A DNA stretch of 64,000 bases from assembly GCF_036347055.1 (NCBI RefSeq), contig NZ_CP108882.1, positions 4,692,501-4,756,500 on the forward strand. Reading direction: 5' to 3'. The position numbers and the translations under genes were made by a program. Shown here in pieces: positions 26,265-34,810 of the stretch. Source of the DNA: Streptomyces sp. NBC_00820. Lineage in GTDB: Bacteria; Actinomycetota; Actinomycetes; Streptomycetales; Streptomycetaceae. The stretch's first letter is position 1, and every line of letters starts with the position of its first letter. The notes under the pieces are model-generated. The model made no database searches. It worked only from the letters and a program-made list of their open reading frames with translations, and was not told the DNA's origin.

Positions 26265-28136
26265 ATGCAGCCGCTCGGAGCCGATGAACCGGCCACCGTC
26301 GGGCCCTACCGGCTGCTCGGCCGGCTCGGCTCCGGCGGCATGGGCCGGGTCTACCTGGGCCGCAGCGCCGGCGGCCGTACGGTCGCCGTGAAGATCGTGC
26401 ACCCGCACTTCGCGCCGGACGAGCAGTTCCGTGCCCGATTCCGGCGCGAGGTGGAGGCCGCGCGCCGGGTCGGCGGTGCCTGGACCGCGCCGGTCCTGGA
26501 CGCGGACCCGGAGGCCGCCGTGCCCTGGGTCGCCACCGGCTACGCGGCCGGTCCCTCCCTCGCCGCGGCCGTCGCGGACGGCGGCCCGCTGCCCGCGCAC
26601 ACGGTACGGGCCCTGGGCGCGGGCCTCGCCGAGGCGCTGACGACGGTCCACGAACTGGGCCTCGTCCACCGGGACGTGAAGCCCTCCAACATCCTGCTGA
26701 CCCTCGACGGCCCGCTGCTGATCGACTTCGGCATCGCGCGCGCCACGGACGGCACCGCGTCCCTGACCTCGACCGGCGTCTCCGTCGGCTCGCCCGGCTA
26801 CATGTCCCCCGAGCAGATCCTCGGCCAGGCGGCCACCGGCGCGGCCGACGTCTTCTCCCTCGGCGCCGTCCTGGCGTACGCGGCGATGGGGCAACCGCCC
26901 TTCCCCGGTGACTCCTCGGCCGCGCTGCTCTACAAGGTGGTGCACGAGGAGCCGGAACTCGGTTCCCTCGGCGGCGAGTTGCGCGAGGTGGCTGCCGCCT
27001 GCCTGGCCAAGGACCCCGCCGAACGGCCGGCCCCCGCCGACCTCGCCCGACGGCTCGCCCCCGAGGGCGCCGCCCGCCTGATCACGGCCGGCTGGCTCCC
27101 GGGCCCGCTGGTCGAACAGGTCAGCCGCGGCGCCGTACAGCTCCTCAACCTGGAGGTTCAGGGGGAGGCGCCGTCGGGGCCGGTGGGATTCAGCAGCCCT
27201 TCGGTGTCCGCGCCTTGGGCACCGGCTCCTGCGCCTGGCCCTGCCCCGGCCCCTGCTCCGGCGCCTTCGCCGTCGCCGGACACCGGGCGGTTCGGGCCCG
27301 CTCCGCGGATGACCGCCACGGGGGCGGCGGGGCAGGCCCCGGCGGGGGACACCGCGGGGGCGACCACCGCGGGGATCGCGGCTGGGGCCGCGACGGATGC
27401 GGCCGGTGTCCCGCCCGGGGCGTCCACCGTCGTGCCCGGGCAGCGGGCCGCGGTGCCGGCTCCCGGCAAGGTCACCGTCAGCGTCGCGGCGGCCTCCGGG
27501 CCGGGGGAGAGCGGGCGCGGACGGCGGGTGAGCTGCACCGTGGCGCTGGCCGTCGCGGGAGTGCTGGCCGGTGTGGCGGTGGGGGGCGGGACTCTGTTGC
27601 GGCTCTGGACCGGTGGCGGCGGCGCCGACACGGCGGGCGGCGCGCCGACCACGCCCCACTCGGCCGGATCGGCCGCACCCTCCGCCTCGACCGACCCCTC
27701 CTACCCCTCCGACTCCTCCGCGTCCGGCTCCGGTTCCTCCTCCCCGAGCGCCTCGGTGCCCAGCCCTCCCGGCGGCGCGGCCGACGCCGTCCCGTCCCGT
27801 TACCTCGGCACCTGGGAAGGCCGGGCCACCGGACTCGGCGGCACCCTGCCCATGGGCACCTTCCGGCTCACCGTTCATCAGGCGGCCGTGGGGGAGGAGT
27901 TGGGGCGGCTGCGGCAGACCGACCAGATCGGCGCGGTCTGCACCGACGTACTCACGCTGAAGAAGGTCACGAAGACACGGATCGTCGCCACGTCCACCGG
28001 GGCCGAGGGCAACCACGCGGGCTGCGACCCCGCTCCGCACCCGGTGGAACTGACCCCGGCCGGCGACGATCTGACGTACACGGCGGACAGCGCGGCCGAG
28101 GGGAACCCGGTGGCGCGCCTGTCCAGGGAGCGGTAG
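26265..28136 (+). CDS. Membrane Ser/Thr protein kinase (PknB/Hanks type)
   Basis: A 623-aa receptor-like kinase. Kinase domain, residues about 15-280: Gly loop LGRLGSGGMGRVYLG, K43 in VAVKIV, catalytic HRDVKPSN (D137), DFG (D154), and GSPGYMSPEQ in the activation segment. A Pro/Ala/Thr-rich juxtamembrane linker follows (about 300-410), one membrane helix near 422-444, and an extracytoplasmic Ser/Pro-rich stalk with a roughly 120-aa C-terminal domain (YLGTWEGRATGLGGTLPMG onward). That domain is not PASTA and may sense an unknown signal. ATG 26265 has GAGAGG 8 nt upstream; GTG 26256 is an alternative. MITE copy 2 ends 49 bp upstream. Confidence 0.93.
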   Translation: MQPLGADEPATVGPYRLLGRLGSGGMGRVYLGRSAGGRTVAVKIVHPHFAPDEQFRARFRREVEAARRVGGAWTAPVLDADPEAAVPWVATGYAAGPSLAAAVADGGPLPAHTVRALGAGLAEALTTVHELGLVHRDVKPSNILLTLDGPLLIDFGIARATDGTASLTSTGVSVGSPGYMSPEQILGQAATGAADVFSLGAVLAYAAMGQPPFPGDSSAALLYKVVHEEPELGSLGGELREVAAACLAKDPAERPAPADLARRLAPEGAARLITAGWLPGPLVEQVSRGAVQLLNLEVQGEAPSGPVGFSSPSVSAPWAPAPAPGPAPAPAPAPSPSPDTGRFGPAPRMTATGAAGQAPAGDTAGATTAGIAAGAATDAAGVPPGASTVVPGQRAAVPAPGKVTVSVAAASGPGESGRGRRVSCTVALAVAGVLAGVAVGGGTLLRLWTGGGGADTAGGAPTTPHSAGSAAPSASTDPSYPSDSSASGSGSSSPSASVPSPPGGAADAVPSRYLGTWEGRATGLGGTLPMGTFRLTVHQAAVGEELGRLRQTDQIGAVCTDVLTLKKVTKTRIVATSTGAEGNHAGCDPAPHPVELTPAGDDLTYTADSAAEGNPVARLSRER

Positions 28137-28140
28137 CGCG

Positions 28141-28956
28141 ATGGCCGACCTCGTGGACCTGTCACTGGTCACCGGCGCCGCGTTGTGGGGCGCGGCCGCG
28201 GGCGCGCTGCTGCCCCGCGCCGCCCACCGCTTCGCCGTCCCGGACGAGGAGCCGTGGCGTTCGCACTGCCCCGGGGGCCACCGGCTGCGGGGGTGGCTCG
28301 GCCGGGTGCCGTGCCGCTCCTGCGCGTCGGGCGAGCCAGGCGCGTCAGGCGTGGCGGACGCCGGGGAGGCTGGGGAGGCCGGGACGTCGTACGCCGGGGA
28401 GGCCGTAGCGTCGTACGCCCCCTCCGCCCTCCTGCTCGCCGCCGCGACCGCGCTCACCTGTGCCGTCCTCGCCCTCGCCACCGGTGTCCGGCCCGAGTTG
28501 GCCGTCTGGCTGGTGCTCGCGCCGGCCGGGGTGCTGCTGGGGGTCGTGGACGTGCGGGTGCGGCGGCTGCCGGACCCGTTGACCCTGCCGCTCGCGTCCG
28601 CCGCGCTCGGGCTGCTCGCTCTGGCCGCCGTGCTCCCGGAACACGCCGGACACTGGCTCACCGCGCTGTACGGCGCCCTGGCGCTCGGCGGCGGCTACCT
28701 GACGCTGTTCCTCATCAACCCGGCCGGCATGGGATTCGGCGATGTGAAGCTGGCGCTCGGCATGGGCGCCGTCCTCGGCTGGTACGGCTGGCCGACGGTG
28801 CTGCTCGGGACGTTCGCCGGGTTCCTGTCCGGGGCGCTCTACGGCGGCGCGCTGGTCGTCACCCGGCGGGCCGACCGCAAGTCGGCGATCCCGTTCGGGC
28901 CGTTCCTCCTCGCGGGTGCCTTCGCGGGGCTGCTGGTCGGGGCGTTCACGGCCTGA
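28141..28956 (+). CDS. Prepilin peptidase (A24 family)
   Basis: A 271-aa polytopic membrane aspartic protease of the type IV prepilin peptidase family. Catalytic aspartates are in DVRVRRLPDPLT (D137) and GFGDVKLALG (D201). The N-terminal cytoplasmic part keeps a cysteine pair region (HCPGGH and CRSC), as in bifunctional prepilin peptidases with a methylase domain. It would cleave type IV pilin-like or Tad/Flp pilin leaders. No pilin genes lie nearby. The stop is followed by a 70-bp gap to mqnC. Confidence 0.9.
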   Translation: MADLVDLSLVTGAALWGAAAGALLPRAAHRFAVPDEEPWRSHCPGGHRLRGWLGRVPCRSCASGEPGASGVADAGEAGEAGTSYAGEAVASYAPSALLLAAATALTCAVLALATGVRPELAVWLVLAPAGVLLGVVDVRVRRLPDPLTLPLASAALGLLALAAVLPEHAGHWLTALYGALALGGGYLTLFLINPAGMGFGDVKLALGMGAVLGWYGWPTVLLGTFAGFLSGALYGGALVVTRRADRKSAIPFGPFLLAGAFAGLLVGAFTA

Positions 28957-29026
28957 GGTCGGTTGACCGCGAGGGCTGGCGTAGGCTGGCCGAGTCCGTC
29001 CACAACCTTGACGAAAGGGACGCCCG

Positions 29027-30241
29027 GTGACCGAGAAGGCCGACCTCGCTTCCGTTGATGTCACAGCCGCGCTCGACCGGGCCGCCGCGGGCGGACGCAT
29101 CACGCCCGAAGAGGCGCTCGTCCTCTACCGCGACGCTCCGCTGCACGCGCTGGGCGCCGCCGCCGACGCCGTACGCCGCCGCAAGTACGCGGGCATCGAG
29201 CACATCGCGACGTACATCATCGAGCGCAACATCAACTACACGAACGTGTGTGTCACGGCGTGCAAGTTCTGTGCGTTCTACGCGGCCCCCAAGGACACGA
29301 AGAAGGGCTGGACCCGGGACCTCGACGACATCCTGCGCCGCTGCGCGGAGACCGTCGAGCTGGGCGGCACCCAGATCATGTTCCAGGGCGGCCACCACCC
29401 GGACTACGGCGTCGAGTACTACGAGACGCACTTCAAGGCCATCAAGGACGCCTTCCCGCAGCTGGTGATCCACTCGCTGGGCGCGTCCGAGGTCGAGCAC
29501 ATGGCCCGGATCTCCGGTGTGTCGGTCGAGGAGGCCATCACCCGGATCCACGAGGCCGGTCTCGACTCCTTCGCCGGAGCCGGCGCCGAGCTGCTGCCCG
29601 AGCGGCCGCGCAAGGCCATCGCCCCGCTCAAGGAGAGCGGCGAGCGCTGGCTGGAGATCATGGAGACCGCGCACAAGCTGGGCGTGGAGTCCACCTCGAC
29701 CATGCTGATGGGCACCGGCGAGACCAACGCCGAGCGCATCGAGCACCTGCGCATGATCCGTGACGTGCAGGACCGTACGGGCGGCTTCCGCGCCTTCATC
29801 CCGTACACCTACCAGCCCGAGAACAACCACCTGAAGGGCCGCACCCACGCGACCCTGTTCGAGTACCTGCGGATGATCGCCATCGCCCGCCTGTTCCTCG
29901 ACAACGTCCAGCACATCCAGGGCTCCTGGCTGACCACGGGCAAGGAGGTCGGCCAGCTGTCGCTGCACTACGGCGCGGACGACCTCGGCTCGATCATGCT
30001 GGAGGAGAACGTGGTCTCCTCGGCCGGTGCCAAGCACCGCTCCAACCGCCTGGAGATCATCGACCTGATCCGCAAGGCGGGCCGTACCCCGGCGCAGCGC
30101 GCCACGACGTACGAGCACCTGGTCGTGCACGACGACCCGGCGAACGACCCGGTCGACGACCGCGTGGTCTCCCACATCTCCTCCACGGCCATCGAGGGTG
30201 GCACCGCCCACCCCGAGCTGAAGCTCCTGACGTCCAACTGA
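29027..30241 (+). CDS. mqnC: Cyclic dehypoxanthinyl futalosine synthase (radical SAM)
   Basis: A 404-aa radical SAM enzyme that cyclises dehypoxanthine futalosine to its spiro-cyclic form in menaquinone synthesis. The cluster motif is CVTACKFC (C75, C79, C82), followed by AFYAAPKDTKKGW. QIMFQGGHHPDYGVEYYE and GAGAELLPERPRKAI are typical of MqnC and distinguish it from MqnE at 18.2 kb. The GTG start has AAAGGGA upstream. The next gene begins 22 bp after its stop and is probably cotranscribed. Confidence 0.96.
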   Translation: MTEKADLASVDVTAALDRAAAGGRITPEEALVLYRDAPLHALGAAADAVRRRKYAGIEHIATYIIERNINYTNVCVTACKFCAFYAAPKDTKKGWTRDLDDILRRCAETVELGGTQIMFQGGHHPDYGVEYYETHFKAIKDAFPQLVIHSLGASEVEHMARISGVSVEEAITRIHEAGLDSFAGAGAELLPERPRKAIAPLKESGERWLEIMETAHKLGVESTSTMLMGTGETNAERIEHLRMIRDVQDRTGGFRAFIPYTYQPENNHLKGRTHATLFEYLRMIAIARLFLDNVQHIQGSWLTTGKEVGQLSLHYGADDLGSIMLEENVVSSAGAKHRSNRLEIIDLIRKAGRTPAQRATTYEHLVVHDDPANDPVDDRVVSHISSTAIEGGTAHPELKLLTSN

Positions 30242-30263
30242 TCGCCGTCCGGCCGAGTTCGCC

Positions 30264-30917
30264 GTGCTGACGATTCACACCGCCGACCTGCTCGTCACCG
30301 GTGACCCGCGCAGGTCGCCGGTGCCCGGGGGCGCGATCCTCGTCAGCGGGCGCGAGATCGCGTCCGCCGGCCCGTACGAGGAGCTGGCGGCCGCTTACCC
30401 GTCCGCACGGGTCCGCCGCTGGCCGGGGCTCATCGGGCCCGGCCTGCTCAACGCGTACGGCCCCGAACTGCTGGAGCGGGCCTACCATCCCGACCCGCGC
30501 GAGGCCGGGGAACTGGGCGGCGAGCCGATCACCGGCGAGGCCGCCCTCGCCTCTCTCGGCATGACCGACACACGGTGGGGCGCGAGCGCCCGGCGCGGGG
30601 TGCAGCGGATGCTGGCGCACGGGACCGTCGCGGTCGCCGGCGACCTGTGGCGGGCCGCCGTGGTGGACGCCGTGCGCCGGGCCGGGCTGTCGATGGAGGA
30701 ACGGTTCGCAGAGCCTTCGGGTCCGCCGGACCTCGACCCGCTGGCCGGGTGCTCCTCCCTCGCCGAGGCGATCCTCATGCCGCTGGTGCCGCACGAGGGC
30801 ACGGCCGCGACCTTCGCCGTGTTCGACGTGCCGGACGAGGCCGCCCTCCTGGCGCGCGGGGGCGGCACGTGCGTCGCGACCGTCGTCGACGGCCGGCTGG
30901 TGCACCGCCGGCGCTAG
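30264..30917 (+). CDS. Imidazolonepropionase-like protein lacking the amidohydrolase barrel
   Basis: A 217-aa protein. The N-terminus (about 1-60) looks like the beta-sandwich of metal-dependent amidohydrolases, with a linker WPGLIGPGLLNAYGPELLE where active enzymes carry PGxVNAHTH. Both metal-binding histidines are therefore missing. A short helical middle (HGTVAVAGDLWRAAVVDAVR) is followed by the C-terminal half of a sandwich (TFAVFDVPDEAALLARGG, VVDGRLVHRRR). At half the usual length it is probably non-catalytic. It lies 22 bp after mqnC. Its TAG stop at 30915-30917 overlaps the CTAG at the left edge of a MITE-like element. Confidence 0.7.
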   Translation: MLTIHTADLLVTGDPRRSPVPGGAILVSGREIASAGPYEELAAAYPSARVRRWPGLIGPGLLNAYGPELLERAYHPDPREAGELGGEPITGEAALASLGMTDTRWGASARRGVQRMLAHGTVAVAGDLWRAAVVDAVRRAGLSMEERFAEPSGPPDLDPLAGCSSLAEAILMPLVPHEGTAATFAVFDVPDEAALLARGGGTCVATVVDGRLVHRRR

Positions 30918-31081
30918 GGGGTGTCGTTTGGATCAGCTCGGGTCCGCGACGCCCGGCACGGCACCTCGCCGCGTTGTCGGATCAGCCGAGTACGTCCAGT
31001 ACGCGGCAGATCCTCCGCCTTGCGAGGCACCGCACCGGACGCCGCGGCCTGAACCGACCTGATCCAAACGACACCCCCTAG
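30914..31081. mobile_element. MITE-like inverted-repeat element, copy 3 (divergent subfamily)
   Basis: An element with perfect terminal inverted repeats of about 20 bp: left AGGGGGTGTCGTTTGGATCA, right TGATCCAAACGACACCCCCT, each flanked by CTAG (30914-30917 and 31078-31081). Internally TCCGCGACGCCCGG...CACCTCGC pairs imperfectly with GCGAGGCAC...GGACGCCGCGG. The central words GCGTTGTCG and CCTCCGCCTTGC are shared with copies 1 and 2, so all three are probably one superfamily. No protein is encoded. Confidence 0.85.
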
Positions 31082-31160
31082 ACCGACAGGACCTAGCGGC
31101 CGTCCCGGGACGCCCGCGTGGTGCGGCGGCGCCTGCCCCACCACGTGCGACGGGTCCGCC

Positions 31161-31541
31161 TCAGCAGCGGAGCGCGCTCGACGGCAGGGCGGAGCGGAAG
31201 GCGCCGCCGAGGTTCTTGAGCCCGTCGTTGGGCTGGACGATCACCTTGGTGCCCATGTACTCGTCCCCGCTCCACACGCACCAGTACTCGTTCGTGCGGT
31301 TCCGGGCCGAACGCACGGCGGGGATGTTCTGCCGCTTCACATCGTCCGTCCCCTGCGTGTAACTGCCGTGGAGGCCGCTGCCGTCGGCGTTCTCGTAGAG
31401 ACAGAAGTGGTCGATCGCGCAGCCCGCCACGGCCGACGACGAGGCCGACGACGGGGCCGAGGGCGAGGCCACCGCGTCGCCGGGCAGGAGGACGGCGGCG
31501 GTGGCCGCGGCGGCAGCCGCGACGGACAGGAACTTGCTCAT
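31161..31541 (-). CDS. Secreted peptidase inhibitor family I36 protein
   Basis: A 126-aa exported protein with a Sec signal peptide ([20 protein letters not shown], Ala-rich core, cleavage near AVA-S). The mature part starts with a Ser/Ala spacer, then a beta/gamma-crystallin-like domain with [16 protein letters not shown] and [17 protein letters not shown] segments and four cysteines likely to form disulfides. This pattern fits peptidase inhibitor family I36 (SMI-like). It may inhibit extracellular metalloproteases. GGAAGGGA precedes the ATG. It is divergent from menG. Confidence 0.8.
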   Translation of the reverse strand: MSKFLSVAAAAAATAAVLLPGDAVASPSAPSSASSSAVAGCAIDHFCLYENADGSGLHGSYTQGTDDVKRQNIPAVRSARNRTNEYWCVWSGDEYMGTKVIVQPNDGLKNLGGAFRSALPSSALRC

Positions 31542-31735
31542 GGAATCCCTTCCTGAGATGTTTCGTGCAAGAAAGGATCACAATCAAACAGAGCATCGCC
31601 AATTACCCGAAAGTGTGGCGTTTTCCGGGGTTTTGGCCGTTTGGGCGGGCGGAGACGTGGGAAGCGCCGGAGCTCCCCGGACACGACGCCCGGGGGCACC
31701 CGCCGCCGGATCGTGGCGGCTGCAAGAATGGGCGG

Positions 31736-32431
31736 GTGACCCGCGCCTCCCTGAACAAGCAGCCGCACGAAGTCGCCTCGATGTTCGACGACGTGGCGGA
31801 ACGGTACGACCTGACGAACGACGTGCTGTCGCTCGGCCAGGACCGGCGCTGGCGCAGAGAGGTGGCGAAGGCGGTCGACGCGCGCCCCGCGCAGAAGGTC
31901 CTGGACCTCGCGGCCGGCACGGCGACCTCCTCGCTGCCGTTCGCGCAGACGGGCGCGTACGTCGTCCCGTGCGACTTCTCCCTCGGGATGCTCCAGGTCG
32001 GCAAGAAGAAGCACCCCTGGCTGCCGATCACGGCCGGCGACGCGACGAAGCTGCCGTTCAAGGACGACACCTTCGACGCTGTCACGATCTCCTTCGGCCT
32101 GCGCAACGTGCAGGACACCGACGCCGCCCTGCGCGAGCTGTACCGGGTGACCCGGCCCGGCGGACGCGTGGTGATCTGCGAGTTCTCGCACCCGACCTGG
32201 GCGCCCTTCCGGACCGTCTACACCGAGTACCTGATGCGCGCCCTGCCGCCGGTCGCGCGCGCGGTGTCCTCCAACCCGGACGCCTACGTCTACCTCGCCG
32301 AGTCCATCCGCGCCTGGCCCGACCAGCCCGCGCTCGCCGATCGGCTGCGCAAGGCGGGCTGGTCGAAGGTGGCGTGGCGCAACCTCTCCGGTGGGATCGT
32401 CGCGCTGCACCGGGGCTTCAAGGACAGCTGA
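31736..32431 (+). CDS. menG: Demethylmenaquinone methyltransferase
   Basis: A 231-aa UbiE/MenG-family methyltransferase that methylates demethylmenaquinone with SAM, the last step to menaquinone. Motifs: [20 protein letters not shown] near the N-terminus, motif [25 protein letters not shown], the family-specific [19 protein letters not shown] and [14 protein letters not shown] 31736 follows AAGAAT by exactly 6 nt without a Shine-Dalgarno, so it may be leaderless. Its TGA stop lies inside a hairpin shared with the convergent PASTA gene. It works with the Mqn enzymes of this window. Confidence 0.95.
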   Translation: MTRASLNKQPHEVASMFDDVAERYDLTNDVLSLGQDRRWRREVAKAVDARPAQKVLDLAAGTATSSLPFAQTGAYVVPCDFSLGMLQVGKKKHPWLPITAGDATKLPFKDDTFDAVTISFGLRNVQDTDAALRELYRVTRPGGRVVICEFSHPTWAPFRTVYTEYLMRALPPVARAVSSNPDAYVYLAESIRAWPDQPALADRLRKAGWSKVAWRNLSGGIVALHRGFKDS

Positions 32432-32451
32432 GCGCCCGCCGCGGGCTCAGC
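32427..32451. terminator. Bidirectional terminator hairpin between menG and the PASTA gene
   Basis: GCTGAG (32427-32432) and CCCG (35-38) pair with CGGG (42-45) and CTCAGC (32446-32451) around a 3-nt loop. The stem includes the menG stop codon and the stop of the convergent gene, so the two genes end in one shared hairpin. There is no clear U tract, as is common in Streptomyces. Confidence 0.6.
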
Positions 32452-32782
32452 GGCCGGTCATCTCGAAGGCGTCCCCGGGCGCGCCCAGTTCGCGCTGGAG
32501 TCCGCCTGTCGGCGGCCTCGGGACGCGCGGCTCGCGCACGCCCCCGCCGCCCTCGCCCTCACCGAAGTCGAACCACACGTACACCATGGAGTCCGGCGGC
32601 ACCTCGGCACCGGCCTGCGGGAACTGGCGTACGACGTAGTCGACGACCGTGTGCGGGAAGTCCGGGCGGTCCGGCGCGTTGAGGAACAGGCCTCGCGCCC
32701 GGGCCGTTTCGCGCGCGTCCACGGCCATCAGGCCGACGAAACGGGGAACGCGAGCTTCGGGTGTTTTGGGTGGTATGCGCAC
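32447..32782 (-). CDS. PASTA-domain protein
   Basis: A 111-aa protein consisting of one PASTA domain (about residues 12-75: VPRFVGLMAVDARETARARG to FPQAGAEVPPDSMVYVWFDF) and an acidic/Gly-rich linker with a basic-hydrophobic tail. PASTA domains elsewhere bind peptidoglycan or beta-lactams, but this protein has no visible signal peptide or membrane helix, so its location is unclear. GTG 32782 was chosen because GGGGGTGA lies 5 nt upstream; GTG 32791 or 32830 are alternatives. It converges with menG. Confidence 0.75.
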   Translation of the reverse strand: MRIPPKTPEARVPRFVGLMAVDARETARARGLFLNAPDRPDFPHTVVDYVVRQFPQAGAEVPPDSMVYVWFDFGEGEGGGGVREPRVPRPPTGGLQRELGAPGDAFEMTGR

Positions 32783-32874
32783 AGATGTCACCCCCAGCGG
32801 TACTGGAAGGGTAACTCCGCCACGTGCCACCCGGAAGTGTCATATGGCTTTCTGTAACAGTTGGTTACTCCGAG

Positions 32875-33381
32875 TCACAGATCGAGTCGGTAGCAGTGCC
32901 CCTGCCGCGCCGAGGCGGGCGTCACGAACGTCTCCGCCAGCCGCATGCCCAGGCGCCGGGTGACCGCGATGGAGCGCTCGTTGCGCGCGTCCACCATCGC
33001 CACCACGTGCGACACGCCCGCCTCCCGCAGCCGTTCGAGGGTCTCCCCGGCGGCGGCCGACGCGTACCCGCGGCCCCAGTGCGCCCGGCCGAGCCGCCAG
33101 CCGATCTCGATCTCGCCCGCCGGACCCCACGCGTGCGGCCACGGCTGGGCGCCGGTGAAGCCGACGACGTCACCGTCGTCGTCCAGGACCGACCACAGGC
33201 AGAAACCTCGCTCGGCGTCGTGCCGGCGCTGGCGCGCGGTGAGTTCCTCGTAGACGGAGAGCTCGGCGGCCCTGCCTCCGTGGAACTTCATCACCTCGGG
33301 ATCGGCGAAGACCCGGTGCCAGGTGAACGCGTCCTCGTCGGTGGGCACACGAAGCCGTACTGCGGGGTGAGTTCGGTTCAC
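32875..33381 (-). CDS. GNAT-family N-acetyltransferase (RimJ-like)
   Basis: A 168-aa acetyltransferase. Typical features are the N-terminal VRLRVPTDEDAFTWHRVFAD, the acetyl-CoA region EIGWRLGRAHWGRGYASAAA and ARNERSIAVTRRLGMRLAET, as in RimJ/RimL-like enzymes that acetylate protein N-termini or small amines. GTG 33381 has GAAGGG 7 nt upstream; a start at 33408 would add nine residues. It is divergent from the geranylgeranyl reductase gene. The substrate is unknown. Confidence 0.88.
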   Translation of the reverse strand: MNRTHPAVRLRVPTDEDAFTWHRVFADPEVMKFHGGRAAELSVYEELTARQRRHDAERGFCLWSVLDDDGDVVGFTGAQPWPHAWGPAGEIEIGWRLGRAHWGRGYASAAAGETLERLREAGVSHVVAMVDARNERSIAVTRRLGMRLAETFVTPASARQGHCYRLDL

Positions 33382-33479
33382 GGGGCAGCCCTTCAGCCGG
33401 GTGATCAATTCTGCTGAATAGACTGCCCATGTCCAGTGCCCGTCGGCACGCAGATTTTGAACCTTGGGGAGAACCCGCC

Positions 33480-34763
33480 GTGACCGAGCCCCTCTCCGAC
33501 AACACCGCCGATGTGATCGTCGTGGGCGCGGGGCCGGCCGGCTCCGCCACCGCGTACCACCTCGCCAAGGCCGGACTCGACGTCCTCCTGCTGGAGAAGA
33601 CCGAGTTCCCTCGGGAGAAGGTCTGCGGCGACGGCCTCACCCCGCGCGCGGTCAAGCAGCTCGTGGCCATGGGCATCGACATCTCCGAAGAGGCCGGCTG
33701 GCTGCGCAACAAGGGCCTGCGCATCATCGCCGGCGGCACCCGCCTCCAGCTCGACTGGCCCGAACTCGCCTCCTTCCCGGACTACGGCCTCGTCCGGAGG
33801 CGCGACGACTTCGACGAGCAGCTCGCCCGCAACGCCCAGAAGGCGGGAGCGCGGCTGCACGAGCTGTGCAACGTCACCGGCCCCGTCGTCGACGACCGCA
33901 CCGGCCGCATCACCGGCGTGACGGCCAAGCTCGGCGAGGAAAAGCGCGAGGTCACCTTCCACGCGCCGCTCGTCGTCGCCGCCGACGGCAACTCCACCCG
34001 CCTGTCCCTCGCGATGGGCCTGCACCGCCGCGAGGACCGCCCGATGGGCGTCGCGGTGCGCACGTACTTCACCTCGCCCCGCCACGAGGACGACTACCTG
34101 GAGTCCTGGCTGGAGCTGTGGGACCGCCGCGGCGCCCAGGACCGGCTGCTGCCCGGCTACGGCTGGATCTTCGGCATGGGCGACGGCACCTCCAACGTGG
34201 GCCTGGGCATCCTCAACTCCTCGTCCGCGTTCCGGGAGCTGGACTGGCGCGAGGTCCTCAAGGCCTGGTGCGCCTCCATGCCGGAGGACTGGGGCTACAC
34301 CCCGGAGAACATGACCGGACCGATCCGCGGCGCCGCCCTGCCCATGGCCTTCAACCGCCAGCCGCACTACACCAAGGGCCTGATGCTGGTCGGCGACGCC
34401 GGCGGCCTGGTGAACCCCTTCAACGGCGAGGGCATCGCCTACGCGATGGAGTCCGGCCAGATCGCCGCCGACGTCATCGTCCAGGCCCACGCGCGGGCCA
34501 CGCCCGCCCAGCGCGAGATCGCCCTCCAGCGCTACCCGCGCGTCCTGAAGGACACCTACGGCGGCTACTACACCCTCGGCCGCGCCTTCGTGAAGCTCAT
34601 CGGCAACCCGAAGATCATGCAGATCGGCGCCCAGCGCGGTCTCAGCCACCCGGTGCTGATGAAGTTCATCCTCAAGCTCCTCGCGAACCTCACCGACCCG
34701 ACGGGCGGCGACGCGATGGACCGCATCATCAACGGCCTGACCAAGGTGGCGCCCAAGGCGTGA
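33480..34763 (+). CDS. Geranylgeranyl reductase-family FAD protein, MenJ-like
   Basis: A 427-aa flavoprotein. The FAD-binding motif is DVIVVGAGPAGSATAYHLAK, then LLLEKTEFPREKVCGDGLTPRA, PGYGWIFGMGDGTSNVGLG (the substrate-cavity motif of the geranylgeranyl reductase family) and LMLVGDAGGLVNPFNGEGIA. In mycobacteria the related MenJ partly saturates the isoprenoid tail of menaquinone. Position between menG and nuoA-N supports the same job here, which is an inference. GGGGAG lies 7 nt before GTG 33480. A strong hairpin follows the stop. Confidence 0.88.
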   Translation: MTEPLSDNTADVIVVGAGPAGSATAYHLAKAGLDVLLLEKTEFPREKVCGDGLTPRAVKQLVAMGIDISEEAGWLRNKGLRIIAGGTRLQLDWPELASFPDYGLVRRRDDFDEQLARNAQKAGARLHELCNVTGPVVDDRTGRITGVTAKLGEEKREVTFHAPLVVAADGNSTRLSLAMGLHRREDRPMGVAVRTYFTSPRHEDDYLESWLELWDRRGAQDRLLPGYGWIFGMGDGTSNVGLGILNSSSAFRELDWREVLKAWCASMPEDWGYTPENMTGPIRGAALPMAFNRQPHYTKGLMLVGDAGGLVNPFNGEGIAYAMESGQIAADVIVQAHARATPAQREIALQRYPRVLKDTYGGYYTLGRAFVKLIGNPKIMQIGAQRGLSHPVLMKFILKLLANLTDPTGGDAMDRIINGLTKVAPKA

Positions 34764-34768
34764 ATGCC

Positions 34769-34798
34769 GGCCCGCCGGGGACGTCTCCCCGGCGGGCC
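34769..34798. terminator. Terminator between the reductase and deformylase genes
   Basis: GGCCCGCCGGGGA (34769-34781) pairs perfectly with TCCCCGGCGGGCC (34786-34798) around a CGTC loop. It lies 6 bp after the reductase stop and 13 bp before the end of the convergent deformylase gene, so it can serve both. Confidence 0.85.
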
Positions 34799-34810
34799 GC
34801 GGCCGGTTCG

